Below, in pieces: positions 45,460 to 58,529 of a stretch of 64,000 nt of DNA (positions within the stretch are counted from its first letter, which is position 1; each line of letters starts with the position of its first letter). A model generated the notes under the pieces. That model saw nothing but the letters and a program-made list of their open reading frames with translations, ran no database searches and was not told the DNA's origin. Origin of the DNA: Sphingomonas sp. Leaf33. Its GTDB lineage: Bacteria > Pseudomonadota > Alphaproteobacteria > Sphingomonadales > Sphingomonadaceae. The DNA lies in NCBI RefSeq assembly GCF_001421785.1, contig NZ_LMLB01000001.1:559778-623777 (forward strand), in the 5' to 3' direction. A program made the translations under genes and the position numbers.

Positions 45460-46794
45460 TCAGCCGGTAAAGATACTCCACAGCAGCGTGACGTTCAGCG
45501 AGATCACCACCGCGCAGATCATCCATGCCGCGTATTTCAGCCAGCCGCGGTTGGCGTGCGGCCCCATCCGCGCCGGATCGCCCGTGAGCTGTACCAGCGG
45601 CACCATCGCGAACGGGAGTTGCAGGCTGAGCACGACCTGGCTCAGCACCAGCAATCGCGCGGTGCCGCTTTCGCCGTACAGCCCTGCGACGATCGCGGCG
45701 GGGATGATCGCCAGCAGCCGCGTCACCATCCGCCGCAGCCACATCGGCAGGCGGATGTTCAGGAACCCCTCCATCACGATCTGACCCGCCAGCGTGCCGG
45801 TGACGGTCGAATTCTGCCCCGACGCGAGCAGCGCGACGGCGAACAATGTGCTCGCCACGCCGACGCCGAGCATGGGGCTGAGCAACTGATACGCATCCTG
45901 GATTTCGGCCACGTCGGTGCGGCCCGCGGAATGGAAGGTTGCCGCCGCGAGGATCAGGATGGAGGCATTGATGAACAGCGCCAGGAACAGCGCGACCGAC
46001 GAATCGATCGTCGCCATCTTCAGCGCCTCGCGCTTGCCCTCGGGCGTCGGCACGACCGCGCGGGTCTGGACGATGGCGGAATGGAGGTACAGGTTGTGCG
46101 GCATGACGGTCGCGCCGAGGATGCCGATCGCGACATACAGCATCGCCGGGTTGGTCAGGATTTCGGTCCGCGGAACGAGACCGTCGAGAATGCCGGTGAG
46201 CGAGGGCTGCGCGAAGATCAGCTGCGCGGCGAAACATCCGGCGATGATCGCCAGCAGTGCGATGACGAACGCCTCCAGCTTGCGAAAGCCGAAGCGCTGT
46301 AGCCCCAGGATCAGCAGAACGTCGAAGGCGGTGATTACGATGCCGGCGACCAACGGCAGGCCGAATAGCAGATTGAGCGCGATGGCGGTGCCGATCACCT
46401 CGGCCAGGTCACAGGCGACGATTGCCAGCTCGCACAATATCCACAGCGCCAGATTGACCGGCCGGGGATAGCGGGCGCGGCACGCCTGCGCCAGGTCCAT
46501 GCCGCCGATGATACCGAGCTTCGCCGACAGCGCCTGCAGCACCATCGCCATGATGTTGCTGAGCAGGATGACCGACAGCAAAGTGTAGCCGAACGCCGAT
46601 CCGCCGGCGATGTCGGTCGCCCAGTTGCCGGGGTCCATGTACCCGACCGCGACGAGATAGCCCGGCCCCATGAACGCGCCCAGCCGCCGCCAGAACGGCA
46701 GGCCCAGCGCGTGCGTCGGCACACTGCCGTGCACTTCGGCCAGGCTCAGCGCGTGCGTGTCGATCCTGTCGCCGGCGCGTGGCGGTGGCGCCAT
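45460..46794 (-). CDS. mntH: NRAMP family divalent metal (Mn2+/Fe2+) transporter
   Basis: A 444-residue inner-membrane carrier with about eleven helices. TM1 has [17 protein letters not shown] with the metal-binding DPGN motif, and TM6 has [16 protein letters not shown] with the MPH motif; [25 protein letters not shown] is the NRAMP consensus transport segment. It imports manganese or iron with protons. Its first hydrophilic residues ([12 protein letters not shown]) are longer than in E. coli. No obvious MntR box is seen. Confidence 0.95.
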   Translation of the reverse strand: MAPPPRAGDRIDTHALSLAEVHGSVPTHALGLPFWRRLGAFMGPGYLVAVGYMDPGNWATDIAGGSAFGYTLLSVILLSNIMAMVLQALSAKLGIIGGMDLAQACRARYPRPVNLALWILCELAIVACDLAEVIGTAIALNLLFGLPLVAGIVITAFDVLLILGLQRFGFRKLEAFVIALLAIIAGCFAAQLIFAQPSLTGILDGLVPRTEILTNPAMLYVAIGILGATVMPHNLYLHSAIVQTRAVVPTPEGKREALKMATIDSSVALFLALFINASILILAAATFHSAGRTDVAEIQDAYQLLSPMLGVGVASTLFAVALLASGQNSTVTGTLAGQIVMEGFLNIRLPMWLRRMVTRLLAIIPAAIVAGLYGESGTARLLVLSQVVLSLQLPFAMVPLVQLTGDPARMGPHANRGWLKYAAWMICAVVISLNVTLLWSIFTG

Positions 46795-46885
46795 GCGGTA
46801 TTACTCCCCCCGATCTGTCCCGGACGTGATAGGGGCGGCTTGCTCGATGAGCAAACCGCCCCTGTCGTGCGTCTATCTTTCCGGA

Positions 46886-47890
46886 TCAGCTTGCCGATGC
46901 GCTGGTCCTGAGCGTTCCGTTGACGCCGTTGGGGAAGAAACCCCCGCCGTTCACGGCCGCGGACGACAAGTACACGACATTTAGCACCTGCCCAGGCGTG
47001 CGGGTGAAAGTGATGCCGCTGCTGTCGGTCGGTACGATGTTCGACTTGATCGACGCACCGCTACCGGTTGGGCTGATGCCCTGGTCGAGATCCGACGATC
47101 CGTCCAGGCTGTCGCGGGCATTGGAGATAGCATCGGCGCTGGTGATCAGCGACGCCGTCGACAGACCCTTTCGATACAGGACCGTGCGGACCAGGCCGGC
47201 ATGGTAGGATTCGACCGCATGGATGCCCGCCGCAGCCTCGACCACAGCCGCCGTCGTCAGGAAGCGAATACCACCCTTGTACGCGGTGGTGCCGACGTCC
47301 TCGAACAGGAACGCGGCAAGCAGGAAGTTTTCGTCGCTGGCATACGGGTTGAAGGTCGCGCTTGCACCGCTGATCAATCCGGCGGCCCGCGCCGCGCTCG
47401 AGAAGGCGCCCGACGCGTTGCTGCTGATGTCGATCGTCGGCATCGCGACGCGCGCCGTCGATCCGATCGCCGTGCGCAGGAACGCGACGTGCGCAATTTC
47501 GTCACGCGCGATTTCACGCGCGTATGCGGCGACCAGAGGATCGGTAAAGGTTACGCGCTGGCCTCCGACGACCGTGCCCTGCGTTCCGGTACCGGTCAGC
47601 AAATTGGCATCCAGGCCCACACCGAAGGCCGCGAAGCTATAGAATTGCGCTTCGAGATATTCGAGGTTCAGCGCGAAGTTGAGGACATCGGCTTCGGTCG
47701 GCGTGGACGATGACGGCGGTGTCGGGGTGGGCGTCGGCAGCCCTGGGGTGGTTTCCTCCTTGCAAGCTGCGAGCAGGCCGGCGCTTGCGCCGATCGCAGC
47801 AACGCTGCCGGCGGCGCGCAGGAAGCTGCGGCGTTCGTCGCGACGCTTCTCGCACGCGGCGAGGAGAACGGATGCGTGGTTCTGGTCCAT
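46886..47890 (-). CDS. Tat-exported ferritin-like lipoprotein
   Basis: A 334-residue protein of the Ferritin_2 family. Residues 1-43 hold a twin-arginine signal (RRSFLRAAGSVAAIGA) ending in a lipobox LLAAC, so it is probably a lipoprotein, followed by a Pro/Thr/Ser linker. The four-helix part has [42 protein letters not shown] and LFEDVGTTAYKGG and AAAGIHAVESYHAGLVRTVLY, whose Glu and His residues would bind a di-metal site. Role unknown; similar proteins are stress- or desiccation-associated. ATG at 47890 behind AGGAGGACC. It follows its paralogue by 13 bases. Confidence 0.88.
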   Translation of the reverse strand: MDQNHASVLLAACEKRRDERRSFLRAAGSVAAIGASAGLLAACKEETTPGLPTPTPTPPSSSTPTEADVLNFALNLEYLEAQFYSFAAFGVGLDANLLTGTGTQGTVVGGQRVTFTDPLVAAYAREIARDEIAHVAFLRTAIGSTARVAMPTIDISSNASGAFSSAARAAGLISGASATFNPYASDENFLLAAFLFEDVGTTAYKGGIRFLTTAAVVEAAAGIHAVESYHAGLVRTVLYRKGLSTASLITSADAISNARDSLDGSSDLDQGISPTGSGASIKSNIVPTDSSGITFTRTPGQVLNVVYLSSAAVNGGGFFPNGVNGTLRTSASAS

Positions 47891-47903
47891 GGTCAGGTCC
47901 TCC

Positions 47904-48878
47904 TCAGTTCGACGCGCTGGCGCGGATGGTGCCGTTGACACCGGCCGGGAAGAACCCGCCGAGCGAAACCTGCGCACGATTGAGATAAACGATGTTCAAC
48001 ACCTGCGCCGCGGTGCGGCTGAATGCGAGCCCGTCCGAATTAGTCGGCACGATGTTGCTGTTGCTGGCACCGGATGCATCGGCGATCGGCTGGATGCCCT
48101 GGTCGAGGTCCGACGACCCGTCCAGGCTGTCGCGGGCATTCGAGATGGCCTCCGTCGCGTCGATCAGCGCCGGCACGCCCTTCGAATACAGCGTCGTGCG
48201 GACGATCGCAGCATGATACGCTTCGGCCGCCAGGATGCCGGCCGCCGCTTCGAGGAAGGTCTTGTTACCCATCAGCGCACTGGCTGCGCCCTTGTACGCG
48301 GTAACACCGACGTCTTCGAAGATGAAGGCGCCCAGCAGGAAGCTGTTGTCGTCGGCATAAGGATTGAAGGTCGCACCTGCACCGATCAGGCCGGCAGCGC
48401 GCGCAGCGTTGGAAAAGGCGCTGGTCGCGGTCGCTGAAATGTCGATCGCGGGCTGAGCGACCGCTGCGGTGCTGAGCGCACCACGCAGGAATTCGACATG
48501 CGCGCGCTCGTCATCGGCGATTTCGCGGGCATAGGCACGAACGGCCACGTCGGTGAAAGGAACGGCGCCCGCGCCGGTCGCTATCACCGATCCGGGCTGA
48601 CCTGTGCCACCCAGAATCGAACTGGGCAGGCCGGTGCCGTAGGATGCGTAATAGTAGAATTGCGCTTCGAGATATTCGAGGTTCAACGCGAAGTTGAGCA
48701 CATCGGGTTCGCTGGGCGCGGTCTGCGCCTGAAGCGCTGTGAACCCCCCGCCCATTGCGACCGCGGCACCGCCGGCGAACATTGCCGCACCACCGACCGT
48801 CTTGAAGAAATCGCGACGTTCCTCACGTCGTTTCGCCCGCGCCTCCAGCGCGTCGATTACGTTCATGGCTTCGGGCAT
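47904..48878 (-). CDS. Tat-exported ferritin-like protein, paralogue
   Basis: A 324-residue protein closely related to the next gene. Signal region [21 protein letters not shown] is a twin-arginine type; no lipobox Cys is seen, so the mature protein is probably soluble in the periplasm. Same helices: [54 protein letters not shown] and [20 protein letters not shown]. The identical [18 protein letters not shown] block in both copies indicates tandem duplication. ATG at 48878 behind GGGAGAATTC. A possible general-stress promoter lies 45 bases upstream. Confidence 0.88.
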   Translation of the reverse strand: MPEAMNVIDALEARAKRREERRDFFKTVGGAAMFAGGAAVAMGGGFTALQAQTAPSEPDVLNFALNLEYLEAQFYYYASYGTGLPSSILGGTGQPGSVIATGAGAVPFTDVAVRAYAREIADDERAHVEFLRGALSTAAVAQPAIDISATATSAFSNAARAAGLIGAGATFNPYADDNSFLLGAFIFEDVGVTAYKGAASALMGNKTFLEAAAGILAAEAYHAAIVRTTLYSKGVPALIDATEAISNARDSLDGSSDLDQGIQPIADASGASNSNIVPTNSDGLAFSRTAAQVLNIVYLNRAQVSLGGFFPAGVNGTIRASASN

Positions 48879-48922
48879 CACGAATTCTCCCTTTTGGTAT
48901 CTGTTCTCGATATCCGTTCGGC

Positions 48923-48948
48923 AACCGGCGGCGGCTTCCTGATGTTCC
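48923..48948 (-). promoter_or_regulatory. Candidate EcfG-type general stress promoter
   Basis: On the reverse strand GGAAC (48948-48944), 17 bases, then GGTT (48926-48923). The EcfG consensus of alphaproteobacteria is GGAAC-N16/17-CGTT, so one base differs. It lies 45 bases before the first ferritin-like gene. Divergent Crp-type regulator starts 78 bases to the right. Confidence 0.42.
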
Positions 48949-49025
48949 TTTTTTAAAATTAATCGGTCCGATGCCGCACACTGTGCATCCAAAAGCCTTT
49001 TTGCAGCGAATGTTAGCTCGAGAAT

Positions 49026-49781
49026 ATGAGGTTGATGCGCGCCGCCGTGCTGAACTTTGAAACGCAGTCGCAGGTTTCACGACATAATCGCCTGTTGGGG
49101 ACGCTGACCGGGGACGATCTCGGTCGGCTGCGACCGCATCTGCGTCGCGTCGATCTGGCCGCCGGACAATGCGTGTCCTTGCTGTCGAACGGCCATGCGG
49201 TCGCCTGTTTCCCGCTCTCGCTGGTCGCGTCGATCGTGCAGGTGCTGGACGATGGCACGCGGTTCGATGTCGGGCTGGTCGGGTCCGAAGGCGTGCTGGG
49301 CTGGCCATCGGTCCTGAGCTTCGTGCCCGAACCGCAGTCGGCGCTGGTGCAACTGGGCGGCGGCAGCGCGCTGGCGATCCCGGCCGAGGCGCTGATCGCG
49401 GCGTGCGAGGCGAGCCCCAGCCTGCATGTCGCGATGCTGCGCTTCGTCGACAGCTTCACCGTACAGATGAGCCACACGATCATCGCCAACCTGCGCGACG
49501 GCATCGAGCAGCGGCTGGCGCGCTGGCTGCTGATGCTCCACGACCGCATCGACGGCGACAAGATGGCGATCACCCATGGCGAGCTCGCTTCCGCGCTGCA
49601 CGTCCGCCGCGCCAGCATCACCGACGCGCTGCATGTGCTGGAGGGCGAGCGGATGCTGCGCTGCACCCGCGGTCAGATCACGGTGCGCGACCGTGCCGGC
49701 CTGACCGCGGTCGCGGGCAGCAGCTACGGTCCGGCAGAAACCCGGTACCGGACGCTGGTCGGGGATTTCGGGAAGGTCTAG
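49026..49781 (+). CDS. Crp/Fnr family transcriptional regulator
   Basis: A 251-residue regulator. The first 150 residues form a degenerate cyclic-nucleotide-binding barrel ([51 protein letters not shown]); the C-terminal part is a Crp-type winged helix with [34 protein letters not shown]. No Fe-S cysteine cluster of Fnr is seen. An ATG nine bases further (49035) is an alternative start. It is divergent from the ferritin-like pair and may control it. Confidence 0.88.
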   Translation: MRLMRAAVLNFETQSQVSRHNRLLGTLTGDDLGRLRPHLRRVDLAAGQCVSLLSNGHAVACFPLSLVASIVQVLDDGTRFDVGLVGSEGVLGWPSVLSFVPEPQSALVQLGGGSALAIPAEALIAACEASPSLHVAMLRFVDSFTVQMSHTIIANLRDGIEQRLARWLLMLHDRIDGDKMAITHGELASALHVRRASITDALHVLEGERMLRCTRGQITVRDRAGLTAVAGSSYGPAETRYRTLVGDFGKV

Positions 49782-49790
49782 GCACGGTTG

Positions 49791-49866
49791 TGCTCCCGCA
49801 AAGGTGGGAACACAGAGCCGCACGCGTCGTCCCGTGAAACTCCATGCTCCCGTCTTTGCGGGAGCG
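49791..49866. repeat. Dispersed palindrome, CCCGC-type
   Basis: TGCTCCCGCAAAGGTGGGAA at the left mirrors TGCTCCCGTCTTTGCGGGAG at the right. It lies between the convergent Crp-type gene and the anti-sigma gene and may end transcription for both. Confidence 0.7.
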
Positions 49867-49875
49867 CGCAGGCGT

Positions 49876-50574
49876 CTACACCGTCATCAGCTTCGTCTTC
49901 GCCACGACATCGCCCGACGGCGCGGCGTGCGGCTGGGGCGACTGCGGCTCCATCGTCACCGCGATCGTCATGCCGTCGGCCAGCATCGCGCGAACGGCGG
50001 GCGCGGCAGTGTGGGCGCTGGCGCCGTTCAGCCGGACGATACCCATCGAATGCGGGACGCCGTCGCTGCCGATCGCCCAGAGTTCGGGGACCTGCGCGCC
50101 TTCCGGCATGTTGGTCGTCCGCACGCGCAACTCGCCGCTGGCCGGATCATATTGCGCGGTCAGCAGCGGGTTGCCCTGCGTATCCACCATCTGGGCGAGC
50201 ATCGGCTGCACCTGCGGGGCGGGAACGGGCGCGGGCGGTTGTACCGGGACCGGGCGCAGCACCAGCAGCGCGGCGAGACCCGCCGCGACCGCGCTCGACA
50301 CCCACGTTGCGGTCCGCCAGCGCGCGAGCCGCGCGCGCAGCACCGACGCGCCGTCGATCAGCCGCTCGACCCCGCTCCACGCGCCCGTGGGCGCCGCGAC
50401 CGGCGAGATGCCTTCGAGCAGCGGGGCCATGCGCAGCCGCCAGGCCTCCACCGCGTCGGCAAAGGCCGGCTCGGCCACCGTTCGGCGCAGCGCCGCCGCG
50501 CGGTCCTCGCCCGTCAGCAGACCCAGCGCCAGTTCGGCCGCCTGCAGGTCGGTTTCGTCATCCAGCTCAGCCAT
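49876..50574 (-). CDS. Anti-sigma factor, RskA/anti-sigma-K type
   Basis: A 232-residue membrane protein. The first 80 residues, starting ELDDETDLQAAELALGLLTGE, form the sigma-binding domain; one span lies near residues 90-106 (WVSSAVAAGLAALLVL); then a Pro/Val linker and a periplasmic RskA domain (GNPLLTAQYDPASGELRV, VPELWAIGSDGVPHSMGIVRL). It would hold the ECF sigma factor encoded just upstream, overlapping by eight bases. Confidence 0.92.
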   Translation of the reverse strand: MAELDDETDLQAAELALGLLTGEDRAAALRRTVAEPAFADAVEAWRLRMAPLLEGISPVAAPTGAWSGVERLIDGASVLRARLARWRTATWVSSAVAAGLAALLVLRPVPVQPPAPVPAPQVQPMLAQMVDTQGNPLLTAQYDPASGELRVRTTNMPEGAQVPELWAIGSDGVPHSMGIVRLNGASAHTAAPAVRAMLADGMTIAVTMEPQSPQPHAAPSGDVVAKTKLMTV

Positions 50575-51092
50575 CGTCGAGGCACCTCTTCAGCGCTTGC
50601 AGCGCGCGGCGGATACGGCTCTTCATGGTGCCGAGCGGCACCTCCGCCTGACGGGCAAGGTCGTCATAGCTATATCCGTCGAAGAATGCCGCCAGGATGA
50701 ACCGCCGCGGATCGTCGTCGAGCGTATCGAGGCAATCGGCCAGCGCGTCGTGCTCGGCCGCGGCGGTCACGGGGTCGGGCTCCGAGCGCAGTTCGTCCCG
50801 CACGGCCGACACGCGCGCGTCAGCACGGCCGGCGGTGCGGGCGCCGTCGATCGCGGTACCGCGCGCGATCAGGCACAGCCAGGTTATCGCGCTGGCACGC
50901 TCGGGATCGAACCGGCCGGCGCGTCGCCACAGCTTGACATAGGTCTCCTGCAACGCGTCCTCCGCCGTCTCGCGATCGGGCGAGAAGCGCAGGCACACCG
51001 CGAACAGCTTGGCCGACGTCGCGTCGTAGACACGGCGCAGCGCAGCGCGATCACCCGCCGCAACACGGACGATCTCGCCGTTCAGCCGGGCA

Positions 51093-51121
<29 letters not shown>
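50567..51121 (-). CDS. ECF sigma factor (SigK-like)
   Basis: A 184-residue sigma-70 family factor. Region 2 holds LRRVYDATSAKLFAVCLRFSPDRETAEDALQETYVKLWRRAGRFDPERASAITWLCLIARGTAIDGAR; region 4 holds RRFILAAFFDGYSYDDLARQAEVPLGTMKSRIRRALQALKRCL. Its start region lies inside the end of the secreted amidohydrolase gene (29-base overlap); a second Met at 51109 is an alternative. Together with the anti-sigma gene it makes a membrane stress-sensing pair; regulon unknown. Confidence 0.93.
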
Positions 51122-54512
<3,391 letters not shown>

Positions 54513-54609
54513 GCAGATGAGCCCCTCTTTTCGCGACAGCTTAGGGACGGCGCCGCCGAACGGCAATCGGCTGTGTCGAGGGGCCGTTTGGGACCCGGCC
54601 GGCCGGTCG

Positions 54610-54628
54610 TTTTGCGTTTCTCGCAAAA
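54610..54628. promoter_or_regulatory. Hairpin-type inverted repeat between divergent genes
   Basis: TTTTGCG, 5 bases, CGCAAAA is a perfect 7-bp dyad in the 321-base gap between the amidohydrolase gene and the divergent MarR gene. It could be an operator for the MarR regulator. The rest of the gap shows no gene or strong promoter match. Confidence 0.35.
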
Positions 54629-54833
54629 AATGACGGCTTGGGTGGGGGGATTCCTATGTGCCATGTCGTCAGTATCATCGACGCAAACCGATTGCAGGCT
54701 CACGGTCTTCGACGACATGCGCCACCGAAATGTTCCCCTGTGCGAGGGTGCGTCGCGGGTGTGTATTCTTGATAGCTTCCTATCGATGATGCGCGTACCC
54801 TCGACCGCGTCGCCGCAACCGATGACACGGATC

Positions 54834-55286
54834 ATGACCGAAACCGAAGCCGCCACCGCCGAAGATAGCCTGCCCCTGGATTTCATCCGCGAATGCATTC
54901 TGCTGGGCCGAAAGTGGCGCGCGCGCGTCGATGAACAGCTGAAGGACCACGGCCTGACCGCTGCGCGGCTGACGGTGCTCTACTGGGTCAACGAACTGCC
55001 CGAAGGCACCAGCCAGCGCGAACTGGCGGACATCGTCGGTATCGAAGGCCCGACCCTGGTGCGCCAGCTCCACGCGCTGGAGGCGCAGGGGCTGCTCGAA
55101 CGCGTGCCGATGACCAGCGACCGCCGCGCCAAGGGCATCCGCCTGACGCCCGAAGGCCACCATAAACTCGCTGGCGTCGTCAGCTATTCGCTGGAGATGA
55201 GCCGCGAATATTTCCCCAAACTCGAACGCCGCCGCCTGCCAAGCGCCATCCGCCTGGCGAAGCAGGCGCGCGAAGCGATTCCCTGA
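54834..55286 (+). CDS. MarR family transcriptional regulator
   Basis: A 150-residue winged-helix repressor. It has LGRKWRARVDEQLKDHGLTAARLTVLYWVNELPEGTSQRELADIVGIEGPTLVRQLHALEAQGLLERVPMTSDRRAKGIRLTPEGHH, the complete MarR fold with recognition helix GPTLVRQLHALE and wing DRRAKG. Alternative in-frame starts at 54786, 54789 and 54822 lack a clear ribosome site, so the start is uncertain. Divergent from the amidohydrolase gene; may regulate it or the downstream transporter. Confidence 0.9.
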   Translation: MTETEAATAEDSLPLDFIRECILLGRKWRARVDEQLKDHGLTAARLTVLYWVNELPEGTSQRELADIVGIEGPTLVRQLHALEAQGLLERVPMTSDRRAKGIRLTPEGHHKLAGVVSYSLEMSREYFPKLERRRLPSAIRLAKQAREAIP

Positions 55287-55354
55287 AGGCGTCCGGACAG
55301 GCGACCGCGCGTCCGCCCCTTCGCATCGCGGCGTTCCTGGCCTAGGGGCACGGC

Positions 55355-56260
55355 GTGTCCACGACCGATCGTATCCTGCCCGCCATCGGCTATCGCCTGG
55401 CGTCGGTCGTCGCGTTTGCGACGATGGGGGCGCTCATCAAGCTGGCCGAGACGCGCGGCGCGGGGCTGGTGGAGCTGCTGTTCTTTCGCCAGGCAGGGTC
55501 CATCCCCGTCGTCGTCGCCTGGGTGGCGCTGGGGCCGGGGCTGGCCTCGCTCCGCACGCAGAGGTTGTCCGCGCACGCAGTGCGCTGCGCGGTCGGGCTG
55601 TCGAGCATGACGTTCATGTTCTCGACGCTGTTGCTGCTGCCGCTCGCGGAGGCGACGACACTGCAATTCACCGTGCCGATCTTCGCGACGATCCTGGGTG
55701 CGGTGTTCCTGCGCGAGAAGACCGGCATCCACCGCTGGAGCGCGGTCGTGCTGGGCTTTGCCGGCGTGCTGATCGTCGCGCAGCCGGGCAGCGGGCACAT
55801 CCCGTGGCAGGGGGCGGCGACCGGGCTGCTCGCCGCATCGCTCAGCGCGACGGTGTCGATCCTCATCCGCCGCATGGGGACCAGCGAGCCGCCGGCGACG
55901 ATCGTCTTCTATTTCTCGGTTTTGTCGATGGTGCCGCTGCTCCCGGCCTTTCTCTGGACGCTCGGCACGCATGACGCCGGCACCTGGGCGATGCTGGTGT
56001 GCGTCGGGCTGGTCGGCGCGATCGGGCAGCTGACGATGACGACCGCGATCACGCTGGCGCCGGTGTCGGTGGTGGTGCCGATGGACTATTCCGGGCTGAT
56101 CTGGGCGACGCTCTACGGCTGGGCGCTGTTCGGCGTGCTGCCCGATGCCTGGACGTGGATCGGCGCGCCGCTGATCGTCGCGTCGGGATTGTACATCGTC
56201 TGGCGCGAGCAGCGGCTGGCGCGCGGCATCGCCCGCAGCGCGCCGGCGGTCAGCGACTAA
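55355..56260 (+). CDS. DMT superfamily transporter (EamA domains)
   Basis: A 301-residue inner-membrane protein starting at GTG 55355. It has ten hydrophobic helices in two EamA repeats (LASVVAFATMGALIKLAETRG and LPLAEATTLQFTVPIFATILGAVFLREKTGIHRW; GAATGLLAASLSATVSILIRRM and LAPVSVVVPMDYSGLIWATLYGWALFGVLPD). Members export amino acids, metabolites or drugs; substrate unknown. It follows the MarR gene by 68 bases, consistent with an efflux pump and its regulator. Confidence 0.9.
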   Translation: MSTTDRILPAIGYRLASVVAFATMGALIKLAETRGAGLVELLFFRQAGSIPVVVAWVALGPGLASLRTQRLSAHAVRCAVGLSSMTFMFSTLLLLPLAEATTLQFTVPIFATILGAVFLREKTGIHRWSAVVLGFAGVLIVAQPGSGHIPWQGAATGLLAASLSATVSILIRRMGTSEPPATIVFYFSVLSMVPLLPAFLWTLGTHDAGTWAMLVCVGLVGAIGQLTMTTAITLAPVSVVVPMDYSGLIWATLYGWALFGVLPDAWTWIGAPLIVASGLYIVWREQRLARGIARSAPAVSD

Positions 56261-56777
56261 GGCGACGGGCTTCGTCGAGCAGCCGACGACCGCGCAGATA
56301 CATCTCCAGTCGCTGCGCCGCGAACAGCCCCAGGCCGAAGGCGATCAGCATATCGGTGATGGCGATGGTGTTGAGGTGGAGCATCGCGGTACCCGTCCCG
56401 CTCGCCAGCGCGGCGCGACCGGCGCTACGCGCGAGGATCAGCGCGACGATGAACAGGATCGCGGCCGGGCTCGACGACTGGTTGAGCGCGTGCGTGGCGG
56501 GATCGACGGTGATCCGCATGAACTTGCCGCGCTGCCACCCGAGCGCGGCGCCGAGCAGCATCGCGACGACACAGAACGCTCAGGCCCTGCCCTGCAGCGG
56601 GTTCGTCGCATAGAGGTAGGTCGCAAGCGCGCCGTAGAGCGCGGGGAAGACCCACAGGTGCTCGAGTTTCAGCGGGCGGACCTTGCTCATCCGCTTCCAG
56701 CGGATCGCGAGCACGATGGCGATGACGACCGCCGTGATGCCGTAGCTGATCCAGATGTTCGGGCCGGTGGGGTGCAT
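56250..56777 (-). pseudogene. CcdC/DUF1453-like membrane protein gene interrupted by in-frame TGA
   Basis: From ATG 56777 the frame reads HPTGPNIWISYGITAVVIAI, then a lysine-rich loop RWKRMSKVRPLKLEHLWVFPALYGALATYLYATNPLQGRA and meets TGA at codon 66 (56582-56580). The same frame continues without a shift as AFCVVAMLLGAALGWQRGKFMRITVDPATHAL, helices SPAAILFIVALILAR and IAITDMLIAFGLGLFAA, ending at 56250. Together the two parts make a normal 175-residue CcdC-type protein. A single base change in a Trp codon (TGG to TGA) would explain it. An ATG at 56561 could restart the second part. Overlaps the DMT gene end by 11 bases. Confidence 0.75.
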
Positions 56778-56790
56778 GTTGGTACCCTAA

Positions 56791-56931
56791 CCGTTCGCCC
56801 CGAGCGAAGTCGAGGGACGGGCTGCCCCCGCTCCCCGTTCGCACTGAGCTTGTCGAAGTGCTGTTCTTCTTCGAGCGACAGGCTGTGTAGCACGAAGAAG
56901 GGCAGTGCTTCGACGAGCTCAGCACGAACGG
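56791..56931. repeat. Dispersed palindromic repeat, full copy plus half copy
   Basis: A half arm CCGTTCGCCCCGAGCGAAGT at 56791 is followed by a full copy from 56835 (CCGTTCGCACTGAGCTTGTC) to 56931 (right arm GTGCTTCGACGAGCTCAGCA, then CGAACGG). It sits between the broken CcdC-like gene and gcvPB. Confidence 0.85.
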
Positions 56932-56947
56932 GGGAGGGATCGGGGCG

Positions 56948-58519
56948 TTACTCCGCGGCTTCCTTGACCGGCATGTCCTTCCACACCAGCACGGGCTTGC
57001 GCGCCGCCAGCGTCTCGTCGAGCCGCCGGCGCGGGGCGTAATGCGGGGCAGATTTCAGAGCTGCGTCGCCCGCCTTCGCCCGCTCCGCCACCGATCGCAG
57101 CGCGCCGATGAACTGATCGAGCGCGGCCTTCGATTCGGTTTCGGTCGGCTCGACCAGCATCGCGCCGTGGACGACCAGCGGGAAGTACACCGTCATCGGG
57201 TGATAGCCCTCGTCGATCAGCCCCTTGGCGATGTCGAGCGTGGTGAAGCCCTGTGCCATGCCGGCGTCGCTGAAGATCGCCTCGTGCATGCACGGCCCCG
57301 ACGCCGCGAACGGCGCGTCGAGCGTTCCCTCCAGCGAACGCAGGACGTAGTTGGCGTTGAGCACGGCGTCCTCGGCGACTTGGCGGAGGCCGTCGGCACC
57401 GTGGCTGAGGATGTACGTCAGCGCGCGCGTGAACATGCCCATCTGGCCGTGAAACGCGACCATGCGACCGAAGGTATCGGGATGGTCGTCGCCCGCCGTC
57501 TCCTCCTCGATCAGCTGGATATGTCCGTCGGCGTGACGCGCGGTGAAGGGCAGCGGGCCGAAGGGGCTGAGCGCTTCAGAGAGCACCACCGGGCCCGACC
57601 CCGGCCCGCCACCGCCGTGCGGGGTGGAAAAGGTCTTGTGCAGGTTGATGTGCATGGCGTCGACGCCGAGATCGCCGGGACGTACGCGCCCGACGATCGC
57701 GTTGAAGTTCGCGCCGTCGCAGTAGACGTAGCCGCCGGCTGCGTGGACCGCGTCCGAGATTTCCTTCAGGTCGCGCTCGAACAGCCCGCAGGTGTTCGGG
57801 TTGGTGATCATCACCGCGGCGACGTCCGGGCCCAGGCGGGCCTTCAGCGCCGCGGTATCGACGCGGCCTTCGGCGGTGGCGGGAATGTCTTCGACCTGGA
57901 AGCCTGCAAAGGCGGCGGTCGCCGGGTTGGTACCGTGCGCCGACTCCGGCACCAGCACGACCTTTCGATGTCCTTCCCCGCGCGCTTCCAATGCCGCCTT
58001 GATGCACAGGATGCCGCACAGCTCGCCATGCGCGCCGGCCTTCGGGCTCATCGCCACGCCGTGCATCCCGGTCAGCGTTATCAGCCACATCGCCAGTTCG
58101 TTGATGACGCCGAGCGCGCCCTGCACGGTATCGACCGGCTGGAGCGGGTGGACGTCGGCAAAGCCCGGCAGGCGCGCCATGCGCTCGTTCAGGCGCGGGT
58201 TGTGCTTCATCGTGCACGACCCCAGCGGGAACAGGCCCAGGTCGATCGCGTAGTTCTGTCGGCTGAGGCGCGTGTAGTGGCGCACCGTCTCCGGCTCCGA
58301 GAGGCCGGGCAGGCCGATCGCGGACTTTCGGGTGAGGTCGCCGAGCCGCGAGCCCGACACGTCGCCATCGGCGAAATCGACGCCGGTGGTGTCGGTCGAC
58401 CCGATCTCGAAGATCGTCGGCTCCTCCAGCATCAGCGCCCGGTTGCCGGTGAAGGTCGCCGGGGCGTCGCTTGCGCTCGGCGTCATTTCAGGGCGCCAGC
58501 CACTCTGGTTCATAGCCAT
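56948..58519 (-). CDS. gcvPB: Glycine dehydrogenase (decarboxylating) subunit 2
   Basis: A 523-residue subunit of the P-protein. It shows LPGLSEPETVRHYTRLSRQNYAIDLGLFPLGSCTMKHNPRLNE, AGAHGELCGILCIKAA, VPESAHGTNPATAAFAGF, VMITNPNTCGLFE, and the PLP lysine in INLHKTFSTPHGGGGPGSGPV. Two-subunit P-proteins occur in many bacteria including sphingomonads. It acts with GcvPA, GcvH and GcvT to split glycine into CO2, ammonia and a methylene unit on tetrahydrofolate. Last gene of the gcv operon. Confidence 0.96.
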   Translation of the reverse strand: MAMNQSGWRPEMTPSASDAPATFTGNRALMLEEPTIFEIGSTDTTGVDFADGDVSGSRLGDLTRKSAIGLPGLSEPETVRHYTRLSRQNYAIDLGLFPLGSCTMKHNPRLNERMARLPGFADVHPLQPVDTVQGALGVINELAMWLITLTGMHGVAMSPKAGAHGELCGILCIKAALEARGEGHRKVVLVPESAHGTNPATAAFAGFQVEDIPATAEGRVDTAALKARLGPDVAAVMITNPNTCGLFERDLKEISDAVHAAGGYVYCDGANFNAIVGRVRPGDLGVDAMHINLHKTFSTPHGGGGPGSGPVVLSEALSPFGPLPFTARHADGHIQLIEEETAGDDHPDTFGRMVAFHGQMGMFTRALTYILSHGADGLRQVAEDAVLNANYVLRSLEGTLDAPFAASGPCMHEAIFSDAGMAQGFTTLDIAKGLIDEGYHPMTVYFPLVVHGAMLVEPTETESKAALDQFIGALRSVAERAKAGDAALKSAPHYAPRRRLDETLAARKPVLVWKDMPVKEAAE

Positions 58520-58529
58520 GATTTAATTC

